Assembly (NCBI GenBank): GCA_945830395.1
Contig: CALZYE010000006.1
Location: 1 to 64,000, forward strand
Length of the DNA stretch: 64,000 bases
Source of the DNA: an uncultured Clostridia bacterium
Lineage (GTDB): Bacteria; Bacillota; Clostridia; Peptostreptococcales; Anaerovoracaceae
Reading direction: 5' to 3'
Shown here: piece by piece, positions 16,453 through 25,718 of the stretch
Numbering within the stretch: position 1 is the first letter of the stretch
How the letters are laid out: every line of letters begins with the position of its first letter
Notes under the pieces: model-generated
What the model saw: the letters and a program-made list of their open reading frames with translations, nothing else
Told to the model about the DNA's origin: nothing
The model's database searches: none
Position numbers and translations under genes: made by a program

Positions 16453-17748
16453 CTAATTGTTAACCTTCTCCATTATCTCTGCAATTTTGATGGATTCATC
16501 TTCAAACACGCCCATGGAGTCTATTCTATCGTTTGCAAGCATTGTAGAAAACGCCTTCAACAGATATTTGAAACCGTTTCCGGCATAATTGGTATTATAT
16601 ACTTCTACATGATCCGCATCTGTTTTTTCTACCTCAAAATAGTTGCCTCTCCACCACTTGCCCTTCGATCTAATCGTTCCCTTGGTTCCTATAATTTCCA
16701 ACTGATTGTCCACTCTTATGGAATTCCCCACATTAATAATTGCATTGCTGTTTTCATATTCGAAAAAGAGAGAAACGAACTCCATTCCCTCTGTACCGTA
16801 GGTCTTGTTTATTTTCAAATTCTTGAAATCCTGCCCTTGAATCTTTAGTATAGGTACCAAAGCAAGAGAAAGCAAATCAAATAAAATATTGTTTCTGGAC
16901 TTATCCTCTCTGGAAATTGAACAATTTATACTTAGAATATCTCCTATGAGACCTCCCTGTGTCATCCATAGAAGCTGGTTGAATACATGGATATGAACCA
17001 TTTTTATATTATCCATGAGTATTACATTGTGTTCTTTTGCAAGATTGTACAGATGCACTTGCTCAGATGCATCTAAGGAAAACGGAGGATCACTGATTAC
17101 ATGTTTCCCCTGTTTTATCGCTTCTTCTATATAACGACTTCTGTTATTAATCTTAGTTCTAACATAAACAATATCACTATTTTCAACTAATTCGCTGTAA
17201 TCGGCAAAGCTCTGCTTCAGATTATAACGCTGAGTAAATTCTTTCTTCAACTCATCATCGGCGGCATAGACACAGGCAACATTGAATCCGTTAACCAGTT
17301 TGGATTCTGAAATAAAGTTATTATCATCCTTTAAATCCGTTACAATCCCTACATCATATGTCGTAAAATTCTCTTGTCTGATCTGAGTGCTGGAGATACC
17401 TTTTGTTCGTTCAAGATATACCATATTGCAATATCTGCTCAAATGATCAAACTTACCTCTCCAATCATCCCCAATAACAAAAGTATCAACATCATATTTC
17501 ACGATGTCACTAATTTTCTGTCCGAGATATTCTTCCACTATTATCTGGTCAACAAGCCCTGTATTCTTAACATTTTCAATGCGCTCTGCCAGACTGTCGT
17601 GAACGGATAATTTACCTCTTCCTATATCATAGTTTTCACCGGTCACACCCACAATAAGGTAATCCCCGTATTCCCTTGCTCTCTTAAGTATATTGAAATG
17701 CCCTTTATGGAATAAATCATATGTTCCATAGGTTATAACTTTTTTCAT
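16453..17748 (-). CDS. TagD-type cytidylyltransferase fused to a Gfo/Idh-like domain
   Basis: A 431-aa two-domain protein. Residues 1 to about 128 form a cytidylyltransferase like TagD: HKGH at 14-17, and the C-terminal signature ERTKGISSTQIRQ. Residues of about 130-431 resemble Gfo/Idh/MocA oxidoreductases. In the second domain the dinucleotide-binding glycine motif is replaced (VGIVTDLKDDNN) and the usual EKP is DPP, so NAD(P) binding is doubtful. The first domain likely makes CDP-glycerol or a relative. It follows the second LicD/pseudo-LicD pair, as the single-domain tagD follows the first pair. Confidence 0.8.
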   Translation of the reverse strand: MKKVITYGTYDLFHKGHFNILKRAREYGDYLIVGVTGENYDIGRGKLSVHDSLAERIENVKNTGLVDQIIVEEYLGQKISDIVKYDVDTFVIGDDWRGKFDHLSRYCNMVYLERTKGISSTQIRQENFTTYDVGIVTDLKDDNNFISESKLVNGFNVACVYAADDELKKEFTQRYNLKQSFADYSELVENSDIVYVRTKINNRSRYIEEAIKQGKHVISDPPFSLDASEQVHLYNLAKEHNVILMDNIKMVHIHVFNQLLWMTQGGLIGDILSINCSISREDKSRNNILFDLLSLALVPILKIQGQDFKNLKINKTYGTEGMEFVSLFFEYENSNAIINVGNSIRVDNQLEIIGTKGTIRSKGKWWRGNYFEVEKTDADHVEVYNTNYAGNGFKYLLKAFSTMLANDRIDSMGVFEDESIKIAEIMEKVNN

Positions 17749-17778
17749 AAAATTCCCCTTACTGACACAAAACGATTT

Positions 17779-18948
17779 TTAGAATCTATTTTCTTCAATT
17801 TTATTTATTTCATTTCTAAATTCAATATTGTCAATGATTTTTTCCACTCCATCTATTTTTTCAATTGATATATACGGAACCTTTCTGTCACTCCATTTTT
17901 TGTTGAAATCTAAAAAAGGTTCAAGTTCATTATATAGCAGTAGATAATCTTTATTAGAAAGAAGCTTTTCAAAGTATTCTTTTTTCTGTCCATAAATACC
18001 TTTTAAATCGTACCACTGTCTTGCCATCAAATAAATATTCCACGATTTATTTATAACCTTGCGGTACTTACCTCCTCCTGCCAATATTCTTAATTGAGAA
18101 TCCAGGTTTTCGTAATATTCTTGCATGTATCCTTCAGATTCCAAAGCCTCTATAACATCACTGTACGGTATTTCTGTATCTTCAATTATCCACTCACCTT
18201 TCACAGGTGGTTTCATTTCCGTATTCTCGAAGTTTTCTCCGTATATATCCGTCAGGTATCTGCTCTTGTCTTTTGGTGTAATAATCTTAAGATTTCCTAA
18301 ACGGTTTTCTTCCAAATCTTTAAAGATGTCAACATGTACCTTCTTACCGTTAACTAAAACATATTTGTACTTTGAAATATCATCCCAGCTTTTTACCCAA
18401 AAATTATTTTTTCTGTAATTATAAATAAAATTTGCTATTGTATTTTCACCAAATATTTTTGCAATACAGCCACAAAAGCTTCCAAAAAAATGTTTTATTC
18501 CAACTCTGCCACTGTTACTGCATTTATTTTTTGCTGCCCAAAATCCTTCTAAAAATCCTGAAATATGCTTTTTGAATCTGCTATTTTGTGGTTTGCTTAT
18601 AATTCCTATATTGATAAATATTCCGTTTTTATTGTATTTCCGTAGATGCCTCAAATTAATATATGTAGTTTTACTATTTCCGTATCTATGTAAAAAGTTT
18701 CTCTGATCCATATTATTCAGGAAATATTCTACAAATCTATCATCCATGGTTCTAACAATCTTCTCAAACTTAAGGAAATCATCAGCAGCCATATAAACAT
18801 CCATGCTTGATAAGTTATCAGGTAAATTTCCGGTAACATAAAGCAACTTGGTCCCACTGGGACCTAAAACATATTTCAAATCATGTTCTTCACAAATTGA
18901 ATTCAATTCTCCAAGCAGTTCTCTCTGAATATCCATTACGCTACTCAT
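17779..18948 (-). CDS. Degenerate LicD-like protein (pseudo-LicD, copy B2)
   Basis: A 389-aa protein that aligns with the N-termini of the catalytic LicD proteins in exact register (shared L12, C19, L28) but has lost the catalytic motif. Residues 45-50 are NLSSMD where the active enzymes have WDDDID, so only the last Asp is retained. No other enzyme motif was found. It overlaps the preceding catalytic LicD gene by 8 nt, so the two are co-translated. It may be a partner or regulator of the catalytic subunit, or bind the acceptor; function is unknown. Confidence 0.7.
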   Translation of the reverse strand: MSSVMDIQRELLGELNSICEEHDLKYVLGPSGTKLLYVTGNLPDNLSSMDVYMAADDFLKFEKIVRTMDDRFVEYFLNNMDQRNFLHRYGNSKTTYINLRHLRKYNKNGIFINIGIISKPQNSRFKKHISGFLEGFWAAKNKCSNSGRVGIKHFFGSFCGCIAKIFGENTIANFIYNYRKNNFWVKSWDDISKYKYVLVNGKKVHVDIFKDLEENRLGNLKIITPKDKSRYLTDIYGENFENTEMKPPVKGEWIIEDTEIPYSDVIEALESEGYMQEYYENLDSQLRILAGGGKYRKVINKSWNIYLMARQWYDLKGIYGQKKEYFEKLLSNKDYLLLYNELEPFLDFNKKWSDRKVPYISIEKIDGVEKIIDNIEFRNEINKIEENRF

Positions 18949-20572
18949 ATTTCATTTCTCTCATTTCTGAATTTACTAACCCGAACAAATCCTTTGCGCT
19001 ACGCCACACAAAACCGTTTCTGGTATTTTCAATAGCTTCTTCATAAACTGCTCTCGATTCGTCTCTTCTGCCCTGCCTATATAATGTTTCAGCATAAAAG
19101 CTCAGCAGTTCTCCATCTCTGCCGTATTTGTCAATATATGATAAAGCCTTTTCTTCAATATCTCTCAGCGCCTCTTTTGAGTCTGCCCTATTCAAAATAA
19201 TCCAGAGTTCAGCCTTCGCATAATCCAAAAGGGTGTTCTTAACATGTTTATTGACATCAATTAATTCTTGAACTCTATCTGCATCTTTAAGATCATATAT
19301 TGCAACAGAAAAATCTCTGCATATTTTCCAAAGTGAAATTGCTTCAGTAAGCTTTTCTGACATTTTTCGTGAATTTGACATAATTATGGAAACGATTTTA
19401 CTTGATTTATAATATTGTCCGCTTAGAACATTAAACATAATTGCAACTGCAAGGTAGTCATCTTCAATATCCATTAACAGTCCGTATTTTTTTACATATT
19501 TATCGTTTTGTACCTCAAAGAATTTCCCTAATTCATCTTGCACTGAAGAAAAGTCGCCATTATTTAGAGACTCTCGCATGTGGTCTATATCATATCCGAT
19601 TTTATTAATATGCAAAAGCCCCGCTGCCAACTTGCACTTGGCAAAGCTTTTTTGCTTCTCTTCCTTGCTTTTAAGCTGCATAATTCCTATTTCTTTATTT
19701 GAAACATAACTGTTCCACAACTTTTCTCTGTTCAGAAGCGGCATATACATATCTACATATTCAGAAAATGGTGTAGTTAGATCCCTCTCTGTCACATGGA
19801 TTACCTGTCCATCACCCTGAGGTACATACATCCAGCTATCACCGTAAGCTACTCTAAAAATATACTCCGCATGCTCTCCCACAGGGAATTCATACTTTTC
19901 AAATTTTTCGTAGCGTGGTTTACCGAAGCTGTTTTTCCTGTACATTAGGGTTGCAAGTCCCCATCTCATACAATATGTATCCGTTTCATCGGTATCTTCA
20001 GTTTGAGATAATTTATTCAGAAGTTCTTCAAGCACCTTCTCTCTTCCGACTTTTTTACTCTTTTCGTGATACATGTTATATAGATCGAAATCAAAGTCAC
20101 TATCCTCAACTATTACTCCCCTATTAACAGTGAAATATGGTGTCAGCAATTCGGTATACACCTTCATCAGTTTTCTATGCTTCCACTTACCGTCTTCATC
20201 AGTCGGCATTGGATCCAGTATTAAAAATTCGATAACCTGACCGCATGATTTTCCACAGAGAAGCTGAGACTTCATCATAGAAGTAGTTCCGTTATGAACA
20301 TACCTTCCAATAGGATTGCAATATTTATCTGTATTTTCTACGCAGACAAAACTTCTGTTTTCAGGCGTCTCCGTTTCCATAACCTTAACAAGTTTATTCC
20401 AATTATCCCTTGTTATGTACATATCAATATCATCATCCCAAGGCAAAAAGGCACCCGCCCTTACTGCGCCCAGTGCCGTTCCTCCTGCCAAATAATAGGT
20501 TATATCATTTTTTCTACAAATAACATCTATTTCCTTTAGTAATGTAAGTAAATTTATCTGCAAACTATTCAA
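18941..20572 (-). CDS. LicD-family phosphotransferase (copy B1)
   Basis: LicD enzymes transfer phosphocholine or related phospho-groups from CDP carriers to surface glycans. The 543-aa protein has the nucleotidyltransferase-like core: GGTALGAVR at about 30-38 and WDDDIDMYI from residue 45, then ILDPMP. The core is followed by a helical C-terminal half of about 250 residues that looks like TPR-type repeats (for example LLSFYAETLYRQGRRDESRAVYEEA). It pairs with the degenerate LicD-like gene that overlaps its 3' end, and has a clear paralogue at 26599-28251. Confidence 0.88.
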   Translation of the reverse strand: MNSLQINLLTLLKEIDVICRKNDITYYLAGGTALGAVRAGAFLPWDDDIDMYITRDNWNKLVKVMETETPENRSFVCVENTDKYCNPIGRYVHNGTTSMMKSQLLCGKSCGQVIEFLILDPMPTDEDGKWKHRKLMKVYTELLTPYFTVNRGVIVEDSDFDFDLYNMYHEKSKKVGREKVLEELLNKLSQTEDTDETDTYCMRWGLATLMYRKNSFGKPRYEKFEKYEFPVGEHAEYIFRVAYGDSWMYVPQGDGQVIHVTERDLTTPFSEYVDMYMPLLNREKLWNSYVSNKEIGIMQLKSKEEKQKSFAKCKLAAGLLHINKIGYDIDHMRESLNNGDFSSVQDELGKFFEVQNDKYVKKYGLLMDIEDDYLAVAIMFNVLSGQYYKSSKIVSIIMSNSRKMSEKLTEAISLWKICRDFSVAIYDLKDADRVQELIDVNKHVKNTLLDYAKAELWIILNRADSKEALRDIEEKALSYIDKYGRDGELLSFYAETLYRQGRRDESRAVYEEAIENTRNGFVWRSAKDLFGLVNSEMREMKYE

Positions 20573-20617
20573 AACAGAGCTCCCTTAATTTATTCCGGTT
20601 AATAGAAATTTTGAGTT

Positions 20618-21589
20618 CTATCGTCCTAACCATATTTTATCCGTTGGAGGGTTAAGCGTGAATTCCTGCCCTTCAACATTATTTTCCCTGATAAATTCAT
20701 ACACCCTGTTTGCATAGTTAATATCGTGCATTGAAAGACCGACATTATATGCTATAATGCGTTCTTTTCTGTCGGTTCTGCCCTCTGCTTCACCTCTAAT
20801 AACCTGAGAAACTTCCGCAAAACTTTTGAATTTATCAAAGTATTTAAACTTGCAAACATGCTCCGTATCATCTCCAAATACCTTGTCAAAACTCAAGTCA
20901 CAGTTCATAAATCCTCTTAGGTGAATAGGTACAATCAAGCATCCTTCTTTGAAAACGCTGTCTTCACAAAAATTCCCCTGGAAAAAGGTTACTGCGGATA
21001 TTACAACATCAGAGTTTCTAATTACGGAATCATAGGAATCGACAAATTCAATTTTTACATTTATGTTTTCTTTGCCGGACTTACCTCTTATCATTTCTTC
21101 CATCATTAAATGCTGATCCTTATATTTAAGAATCTTCAGTTTAAAATTTTTATCCTTATATTTTGCACATAGTATTTTGATGGCAGCGCGTCCTGTGTTT
21201 CCCAGTCCCATGACACCCACTTCTTCAAAATCTTGATTTGCCAAAACACTAATTGTATGTACCGCAATGGCTCCGGTACGCATGGTAGTTATCCAACTTC
21301 CATCTAAAATTGCAACAGGGAGTAAAGTCTTATAATCAAATAAAGTTATAATGCTGTCAAGAGCCGGTTTTCTTTCAAGTCTTCTTGTAATAACCTTTAC
21401 TCCTGCAAAATTTTGATTAGGATAAACGGTAGGCATCACATTAAAAAACACATCATCCTGAGGAACTATACTTGTTTTCTTTGGGAGGATAACATCCGGC
21501 TTGTGCATAAGCATATCTTCAACCCAGTCAAAACATTGTTCAGGTGTAATCCCCAAATTTTCTATTTCGTTATGTGGTATTATTCTCAT
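20618..21589 (-). CDS. Ornithine cyclodeaminase / mu-crystallin family protein
   Basis: A 323-aa NAD(P)-dependent protein of the family that includes ornithine cyclodeaminase, ketimine reductases and SbnB-type amino-acid dehydrogenases. Visible are the Rossmann motif VGVMGLGNTGRAA and the segment TTMRTGAIA before it. ATG at 21589 (MRIIPHNE) has GGGAG upstream; the ORF-track start 10 codons earlier is not used. It lies between an aminotransferase and a LicD gene in the envelope locus, so it may supply or modify an amino-bearing substituent; its substrate cannot be read from sequence. Confidence 0.8.
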   Translation of the reverse strand: MRIIPHNEIENLGITPEQCFDWVEDMLMHKPDVILPKKTSIVPQDDVFFNVMPTVYPNQNFAGVKVITRRLERKPALDSIITLFDYKTLLPVAILDGSWITTMRTGAIAVHTISVLANQDFEEVGVMGLGNTGRAAIKILCAKYKDKNFKLKILKYKDQHLMMEEMIRGKSGKENINVKIEFVDSYDSVIRNSDVVISAVTFFQGNFCEDSVFKEGCLIVPIHLRGFMNCDLSFDKVFGDDTEHVCKFKYFDKFKSFAEVSQVIRGEAEGRTDRKERIIAYNVGLSMHDINYANRVYEFIRENNVEGQEFTLNPPTDKIWLGR

Positions 21590-21622
21590 ATATAATTCTC
21601 CCTTCAAATCTGATAACAACTT

Positions 21623-22684
21623 TTATAGTAAATCTTTAATAGCATTTAAAAGCACTTCATTATCTTCAACTGTAAGATTTCCGATATGAGATACCCTGAA
21701 CATCTTAGTCCCCAATTCTCCTCCGGATGGATTTACAACAATGCCGTATTTTTCAATTAGTTTCTTATAAATCTCATTTGCATTGTTTTCAGGAAATAAT
21801 ACAGGTGTACAAGCATTTGAAAGAGGGTAATTCGGATAACTCAATCCAATAGCTTTAATGCCTTCTCTAAAATGTCTTGCCCTTTCTGCCGTGTCTGAAA
21901 CAACTTTGTCAACTCCAAGCGAGTCAATTCTTTCAAGCATTCTCTTCCACTCAAACACCACCCTAACTGCAGGGGTAAACGGTGTCTGACCTCTCTTTCC
22001 ATTTTCAATATGGCTCTTGAAGTCAAGATACATGGTCTTTGCGGGTAGTTTCATCACTCTTTCAATGAGCAGTCTACGGCTTAGTGCTACGAGTGCCAAT
22101 CCGGGAGCTAAAGACAGCGCTTTCTGTGAGCTCAAAATCACCGCATCAATCCCATATTTTTTCATGTCAAGCTCGTCAGCAAGGAAAGAACTTATACAGT
22201 CTGCAATAAAGTAAATTCCCCGCGATTTGCAAAAATCTCCTAAAAGCTTTTTATCATACAACTGAGCCGTCGATGTTTCATCAATATTCACAATTAATGC
22301 CGTCAGGTTTAGATCTTTCGCCGTTTCTTCCAATTTCTCTTTTGTAAGAGTTTCACCAAAATCAAGTTTAACCGCAGTATGTGGAACTCCATGAATTTCA
22401 CAAAGCTGAACAAATCTATGGCCGAAAGAGCCTCCATCTATTACAAGCAGGTGGTCATCTTCTGTAAAACAATTTAGAATAGTTGCTTCCATAGCGCCTG
22501 TTCCTGAACATGTAAGTGTAACCACTTCTCCGTCTTCGTCACAATTAAGAAATTCTTTTGTTTTTTTCATGCAGTAAAGCATTACCTCTGAAAATTCATC
22601 ATTTCTAAAATATGGCACCTGCTTGCCACCGATTTCCATTGTCTCTTCAAACATCTCCACCGGTCCTACCGTAAATAATTTCAT
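21623..22684 (-). CDS. Class V aminotransferase (AGAT / phosphonate-transaminase-like)
   Basis: A 353-aa fold I PLP enzyme. The PLP lysine is in SSQKALSLAPGL, with the cofactor Asp in FIADCISSF. The start MKLFTVGPVEM and GTGAMEATIL are typical of the alanine-glyoxylate / 2-aminoethylphosphonate transaminase subfamily. No PEP mutase or phosphonopyruvate decarboxylase gene is present, so a phosphonate role is not supported. Adjacent to the ornithine-cyclodeaminase-like gene (33 nt apart) and inside the polymer locus, it may make an aminated alcohol or amino acid for decoration. Confidence 0.82.
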   Translation of the reverse strand: MKLFTVGPVEMFEETMEIGGKQVPYFRNDEFSEVMLYCMKKTKEFLNCDEDGEVVTLTCSGTGAMEATILNCFTEDDHLLVIDGGSFGHRFVQLCEIHGVPHTAVKLDFGETLTKEKLEETAKDLNLTALIVNIDETSTAQLYDKKLLGDFCKSRGIYFIADCISSFLADELDMKKYGIDAVILSSQKALSLAPGLALVALSRRLLIERVMKLPAKTMYLDFKSHIENGKRGQTPFTPAVRVVFEWKRMLERIDSLGVDKVVSDTAERARHFREGIKAIGLSYPNYPLSNACTPVLFPENNANEIYKKLIEKYGIVVNPSGGELGTKMFRVSHIGNLTVEDNEVLLNAIKDLL

Positions 22685-22750
22685 ATTTCCACCTTTCGTC
22701 TAATCTGGTATAACCACTTAATATTTCAATCATTCTACCAAATTATTTTA

Positions 22751-23863
22751 TCATATACAATCTATAAATTCACCAAGTTTTTCAGTTACATCCGTGAGAC
22801 TGTTATCCACATATTTGTTTCTGAACTTGTACATAAGGTCTAAATTATACTCTTTCGCAATTATTTTTGCAAGTTGCTTTCCATCTTCAGCAACATAAGG
22901 TGATATGGACTCTTTCATAAAATCGATGTTCAGCCCCGTAGACTCTTGATATTCTTCGTAGTCATAAAGATAAAAATACAATTCTTTTTCCGTAAGTGAT
23001 GCTTCAACTGAAAATGATGAATAATCGCTAACTACACAATCTGCCAGATTTAAAAAGTCATATGATATAAACTTATCATCATATATAACATTACTCTTCT
23101 CTATTTTGGCAGTACAATCATCAAGCGGATGTAATTTAACTATGAAAACATACTCATCCTCTTTAAATTCTCTGAATAACTTTTCCAGAGGAACCCCTCT
23201 GCCTTTTCTCATAGTCGGTACATAAAGTATAATTTTTCTTTTCTCTTCAATCAAATTGGGATATTCCCTTAGAATTTCTTGGGTATTTTGCTCGTCAACA
23301 TTCCTTATATAGTCTATTCTCGGAAGACCTTGTCGAACTAACTTTTCGGAGTCAATATCAAAAGCTTCCGAAAAAAAGCGGTCTGTCGCTTCAGATGCAC
23401 TAATCACATAATCGTATTTTCTGTGCATATTCATAAGCTTCGCAAGATCTTCTTCTGCACCATCTTTTTTCCCTATAGTCTGATAACCAAATTTCTTAAT
23501 TGCACTAACAGCATGCCATATCTGTACAATGTGCAGGTCACTCTTATGTTTCAGGTTACTTATCATTATACAATAAGTATCCGTAACTACCACCTTTGAG
23601 ACTGCAAATTCCCACATTTGCCGAAGCATATGCAACACATAAGGCATAAGTCCCACAGGACTTTTCTCAAGCTTTTTGGATAGAATTACAACCTTATATC
23701 CATAGCTTTTTTCAAGTTCTTGCCTGAGCATTGCGAAATCCAAGCTTTCTTCATCGCTTTCCCTGCTCACTAAGGTTACCTGTTTTGTGACAGGCCTCAG
23801 CTTCATTAATAGATAAAGCGTGTTCATAAAGAAAAAGAACATTTTAATCAAAATCTTTTTCAT
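22751..23863 (-). CDS. CDP-glycerol glycerophosphotransferase-family enzyme (shorter copy)
   Basis: A 370-aa TagB/TagF-type transferase of poly(glycerol phosphate) chains. It starts with a hydrophobic stretch, then the family motifs IWHAVSAIKKFGY and SDYSSFSVEA. The start is set at ATG 23863 (MKKILIKMFFFF), AAGGA 9 nt upstream; the track ORF is 15 codons longer. It overlaps the longer transferase upstream by 20 nt. Length and missing N-terminal extension suggest a priming (TagB-like) or short-chain enzyme rather than a polymerase, but this is inferred. Confidence 0.85.
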   Translation of the reverse strand: MKKILIKMFFFFMNTLYLLMKLRPVTKQVTLVSRESDEESLDFAMLRQELEKSYGYKVVILSKKLEKSPVGLMPYVLHMLRQMWEFAVSKVVVTDTYCIMISNLKHKSDLHIVQIWHAVSAIKKFGYQTIGKKDGAEEDLAKLMNMHRKYDYVISASEATDRFFSEAFDIDSEKLVRQGLPRIDYIRNVDEQNTQEILREYPNLIEEKRKIILYVPTMRKGRGVPLEKLFREFKEDEYVFIVKLHPLDDCTAKIEKSNVIYDDKFISYDFLNLADCVVSDYSSFSVEASLTEKELYFYLYDYEEYQESTGLNIDFMKESISPYVAEDGKQLAKIIAKEYNLDLMYKFRNKYVDNSLTDVTEKLGEFIDCI

Positions 23864-25121
23864 CGAAGAAAATCCTTTCAATAACTCTTTCCGAAGCATT
23901 TCCATCATCTAAATAATTAAATTTATTTCCGAATGTTATATACTTTTCGTCTAAAACGAAATTATCTGTCAGATGCTTTACTTGTGCAATCAACTCCTCT
24001 TCAGTTTTTACAATAGGTCCGGGTAATTCATCCAATGATAAATAAAAGCCTCTAAGTTCATCTCTATACTGTTCAAAATCATACATATAATATATTATTG
24101 GGCGTTTAAGGTTTGCATAATCAAAAAACACACTTGAGTAGTCAGTTATCAGCATATCCGAAACTAAGTATAAATCGTTAATGTCACTATATTTAGACAC
24201 ATCAAATATAAATCCCTCATATTTTTTGAAATCAAATTCATTTGCAACTAAATAGTGAGCTCTGAACAAGATTATAAAATCATTTCCCATCTCCTTTTGC
24301 AACAGGTCAAAGTTGACCTCAGTCTTATATGTATATCCTACACCCTTTGTGTATTGATTATCTCTCCAAGTCGGTGCATACAAAATTATTTTTTTATTTC
24401 CAATTTTATTTAGATTGAGCTTTGATTTTATATTCTTTATTTCACTGTCAGATACTGTGAACAGTCTGTCATTCCTCGGATATCCTTCTTCTATGACACA
24501 GTTTTCCTTCCCGTACAGTTCCATATTCCATGCGCTTATAAATTTAGATGTAGCCCACTTGCTTGGAGAAATAAAATATTTAAATCTTTCTGTGTCACGA
24601 ACATATTTTTCATATATTTCCTCATCCGAATTCATTGCATTTGCACTATTTCTAAGATCAAAACCTAATCGTTTCAAGGGGGTTCCGTGCCAGCACTGCA
24701 CATAAACTTGATCTTTTTTAGGGATATAAAAATCAAGCATCCTGTAATTTGTAATCCAATAGCCTGCAGTCTTAATTACCCTTATTTCCCCTTCACTAAG
24801 CCTCTTTACAACATCGGTATTCTTATTTTCATTTAAGAAAACATACTCCTCAGGATTATCAAAGGTCCACACAAAACGATAATCCTCAAATCTTTCATCC
24901 TTTAACATGGCCTCATATATAGCTCGTGGAGAATCGCTATAGTTTTTACCCTTAAAGCTGTTGAAATAGATCAATTTTTTATCGGTCTTTATATTTTCAA
25001 TTCCTTTTAAATACTTTGCCGTTTTATATTTATAGTTTATTACTTTGGCAAACTTTCTGAAGGTCTTGTGATTCTTTGCATAACCTTTTATCAGCAATTT
25101 CAACTTCTTCTTTATTGACAT
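23844..25121 (-). CDS. CDP-glycerol glycerophosphotransferase-family enzyme (longer copy)
   Basis: A 425-aa TagF/TagB-type transferase with QCWHGTPLKRLGFD and the C-terminal signature TDYSSVFFDYANLKRPIIYY. These enzymes add glycerol-phosphate from CDP-glycerol to a lipid-linked acceptor at the inner membrane face. It lies between tagD and the shorter copy, with which it overlaps, so the pair probably acts in sequence on the same chain. Confidence 0.88.
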   Translation of the reverse strand: MSIKKKLKLLIKGYAKNHKTFRKFAKVINYKYKTAKYLKGIENIKTDKKLIYFNSFKGKNYSDSPRAIYEAMLKDERFEDYRFVWTFDNPEEYVFLNENKNTDVVKRLSEGEIRVIKTAGYWITNYRMLDFYIPKKDQVYVQCWHGTPLKRLGFDLRNSANAMNSDEEIYEKYVRDTERFKYFISPSKWATSKFISAWNMELYGKENCVIEEGYPRNDRLFTVSDSEIKNIKSKLNLNKIGNKKIILYAPTWRDNQYTKGVGYTYKTEVNFDLLQKEMGNDFIILFRAHYLVANEFDFKKYEGFIFDVSKYSDINDLYLVSDMLITDYSSVFFDYANLKRPIIYYMYDFEQYRDELRGFYLSLDELPGPIVKTEEELIAQVKHLTDNFVLDEKYITFGNKFNYLDDGNASERVIERIFFDEKDFD

Positions 25122-25207
25122 AATATCTCCCTCACATGACGAATTTATACATCATTATATCATATAAAAAATTGAGATGTGCATTTTTACTGTACATCTC
25201 AACAAAA

Positions 25208-25597
25208 CTATTTTTTTAATTCCTGTTTAATTTGAGTTGTTGAAATTTCAGGAGTTCTTGGTAGATATACCACATCGCATTGATCCTTCAAAAAATCGAA
25301 TTTCCCTTCCCAATCGTCACCTATAACAAATGTATCCACATGATACTCTTTGACATCACTAATTTTTTGCTCCCAATTTTCTTCCGGAATAACAAGATCA
25401 ACATATCTAATGGCTTCAACCAAATTCTTCCTCTGTTCATAGCTGAAGTAACACTTCTTGTTCTTTGAATTCCAGTTAAACTCATCTGTTGAAATGGCTA
25501 CTATAAGATAATCTCCGTACTCCTTGGCTCTTTTGAGCAAATTAACATGTCCGTAATGCAGCAAATCGAAAGTTCCGTATGTAATAACTCTCTTCAT
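25208..25597 (-). CDS. tagD: Glycerol-3-phosphate cytidylyltransferase
   Basis: TagD makes CDP-glycerol from CTP and glycerol-3-phosphate. The 129-aa product has YGTFDLLHYGH (HxGH motif), VIGDDWEGKFD and RTPEISTTQIKQ, complete and of normal length. It feeds the two downstream glycerophosphotransferases. A decayed copy of its 3' half lies at 29267-29455. Confidence 0.95.
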   Translation of the reverse strand: MKRVITYGTFDLLHYGHVNLLKRAKEYGDYLIVAISTDEFNWNSKNKKCYFSYEQRKNLVEAIRYVDLVIPEENWEQKISDVKEYHVDTFVIGDDWEGKFDFLKDQCDVVYLPRTPEISTTQIKQELKK

Positions 25598-25718
25598 TAA
25601 ATCCTCCTCATCAGATTAAATTCTTTTCAATCTATATCGTTAAAGCTTCAAAGCTCAATACCATGGATTTTATTTTTATAGTCCCATGATACTCCACATT
25701 ATTCCACATTTTTTAAGG

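Noticed and set aside
21623-22684. 2-aminoethylphosphonate pathway
   Set aside because: The aminotransferase resembles that family, but PEP mutase and phosphonopyruvate decarboxylase genes are absent from the window.
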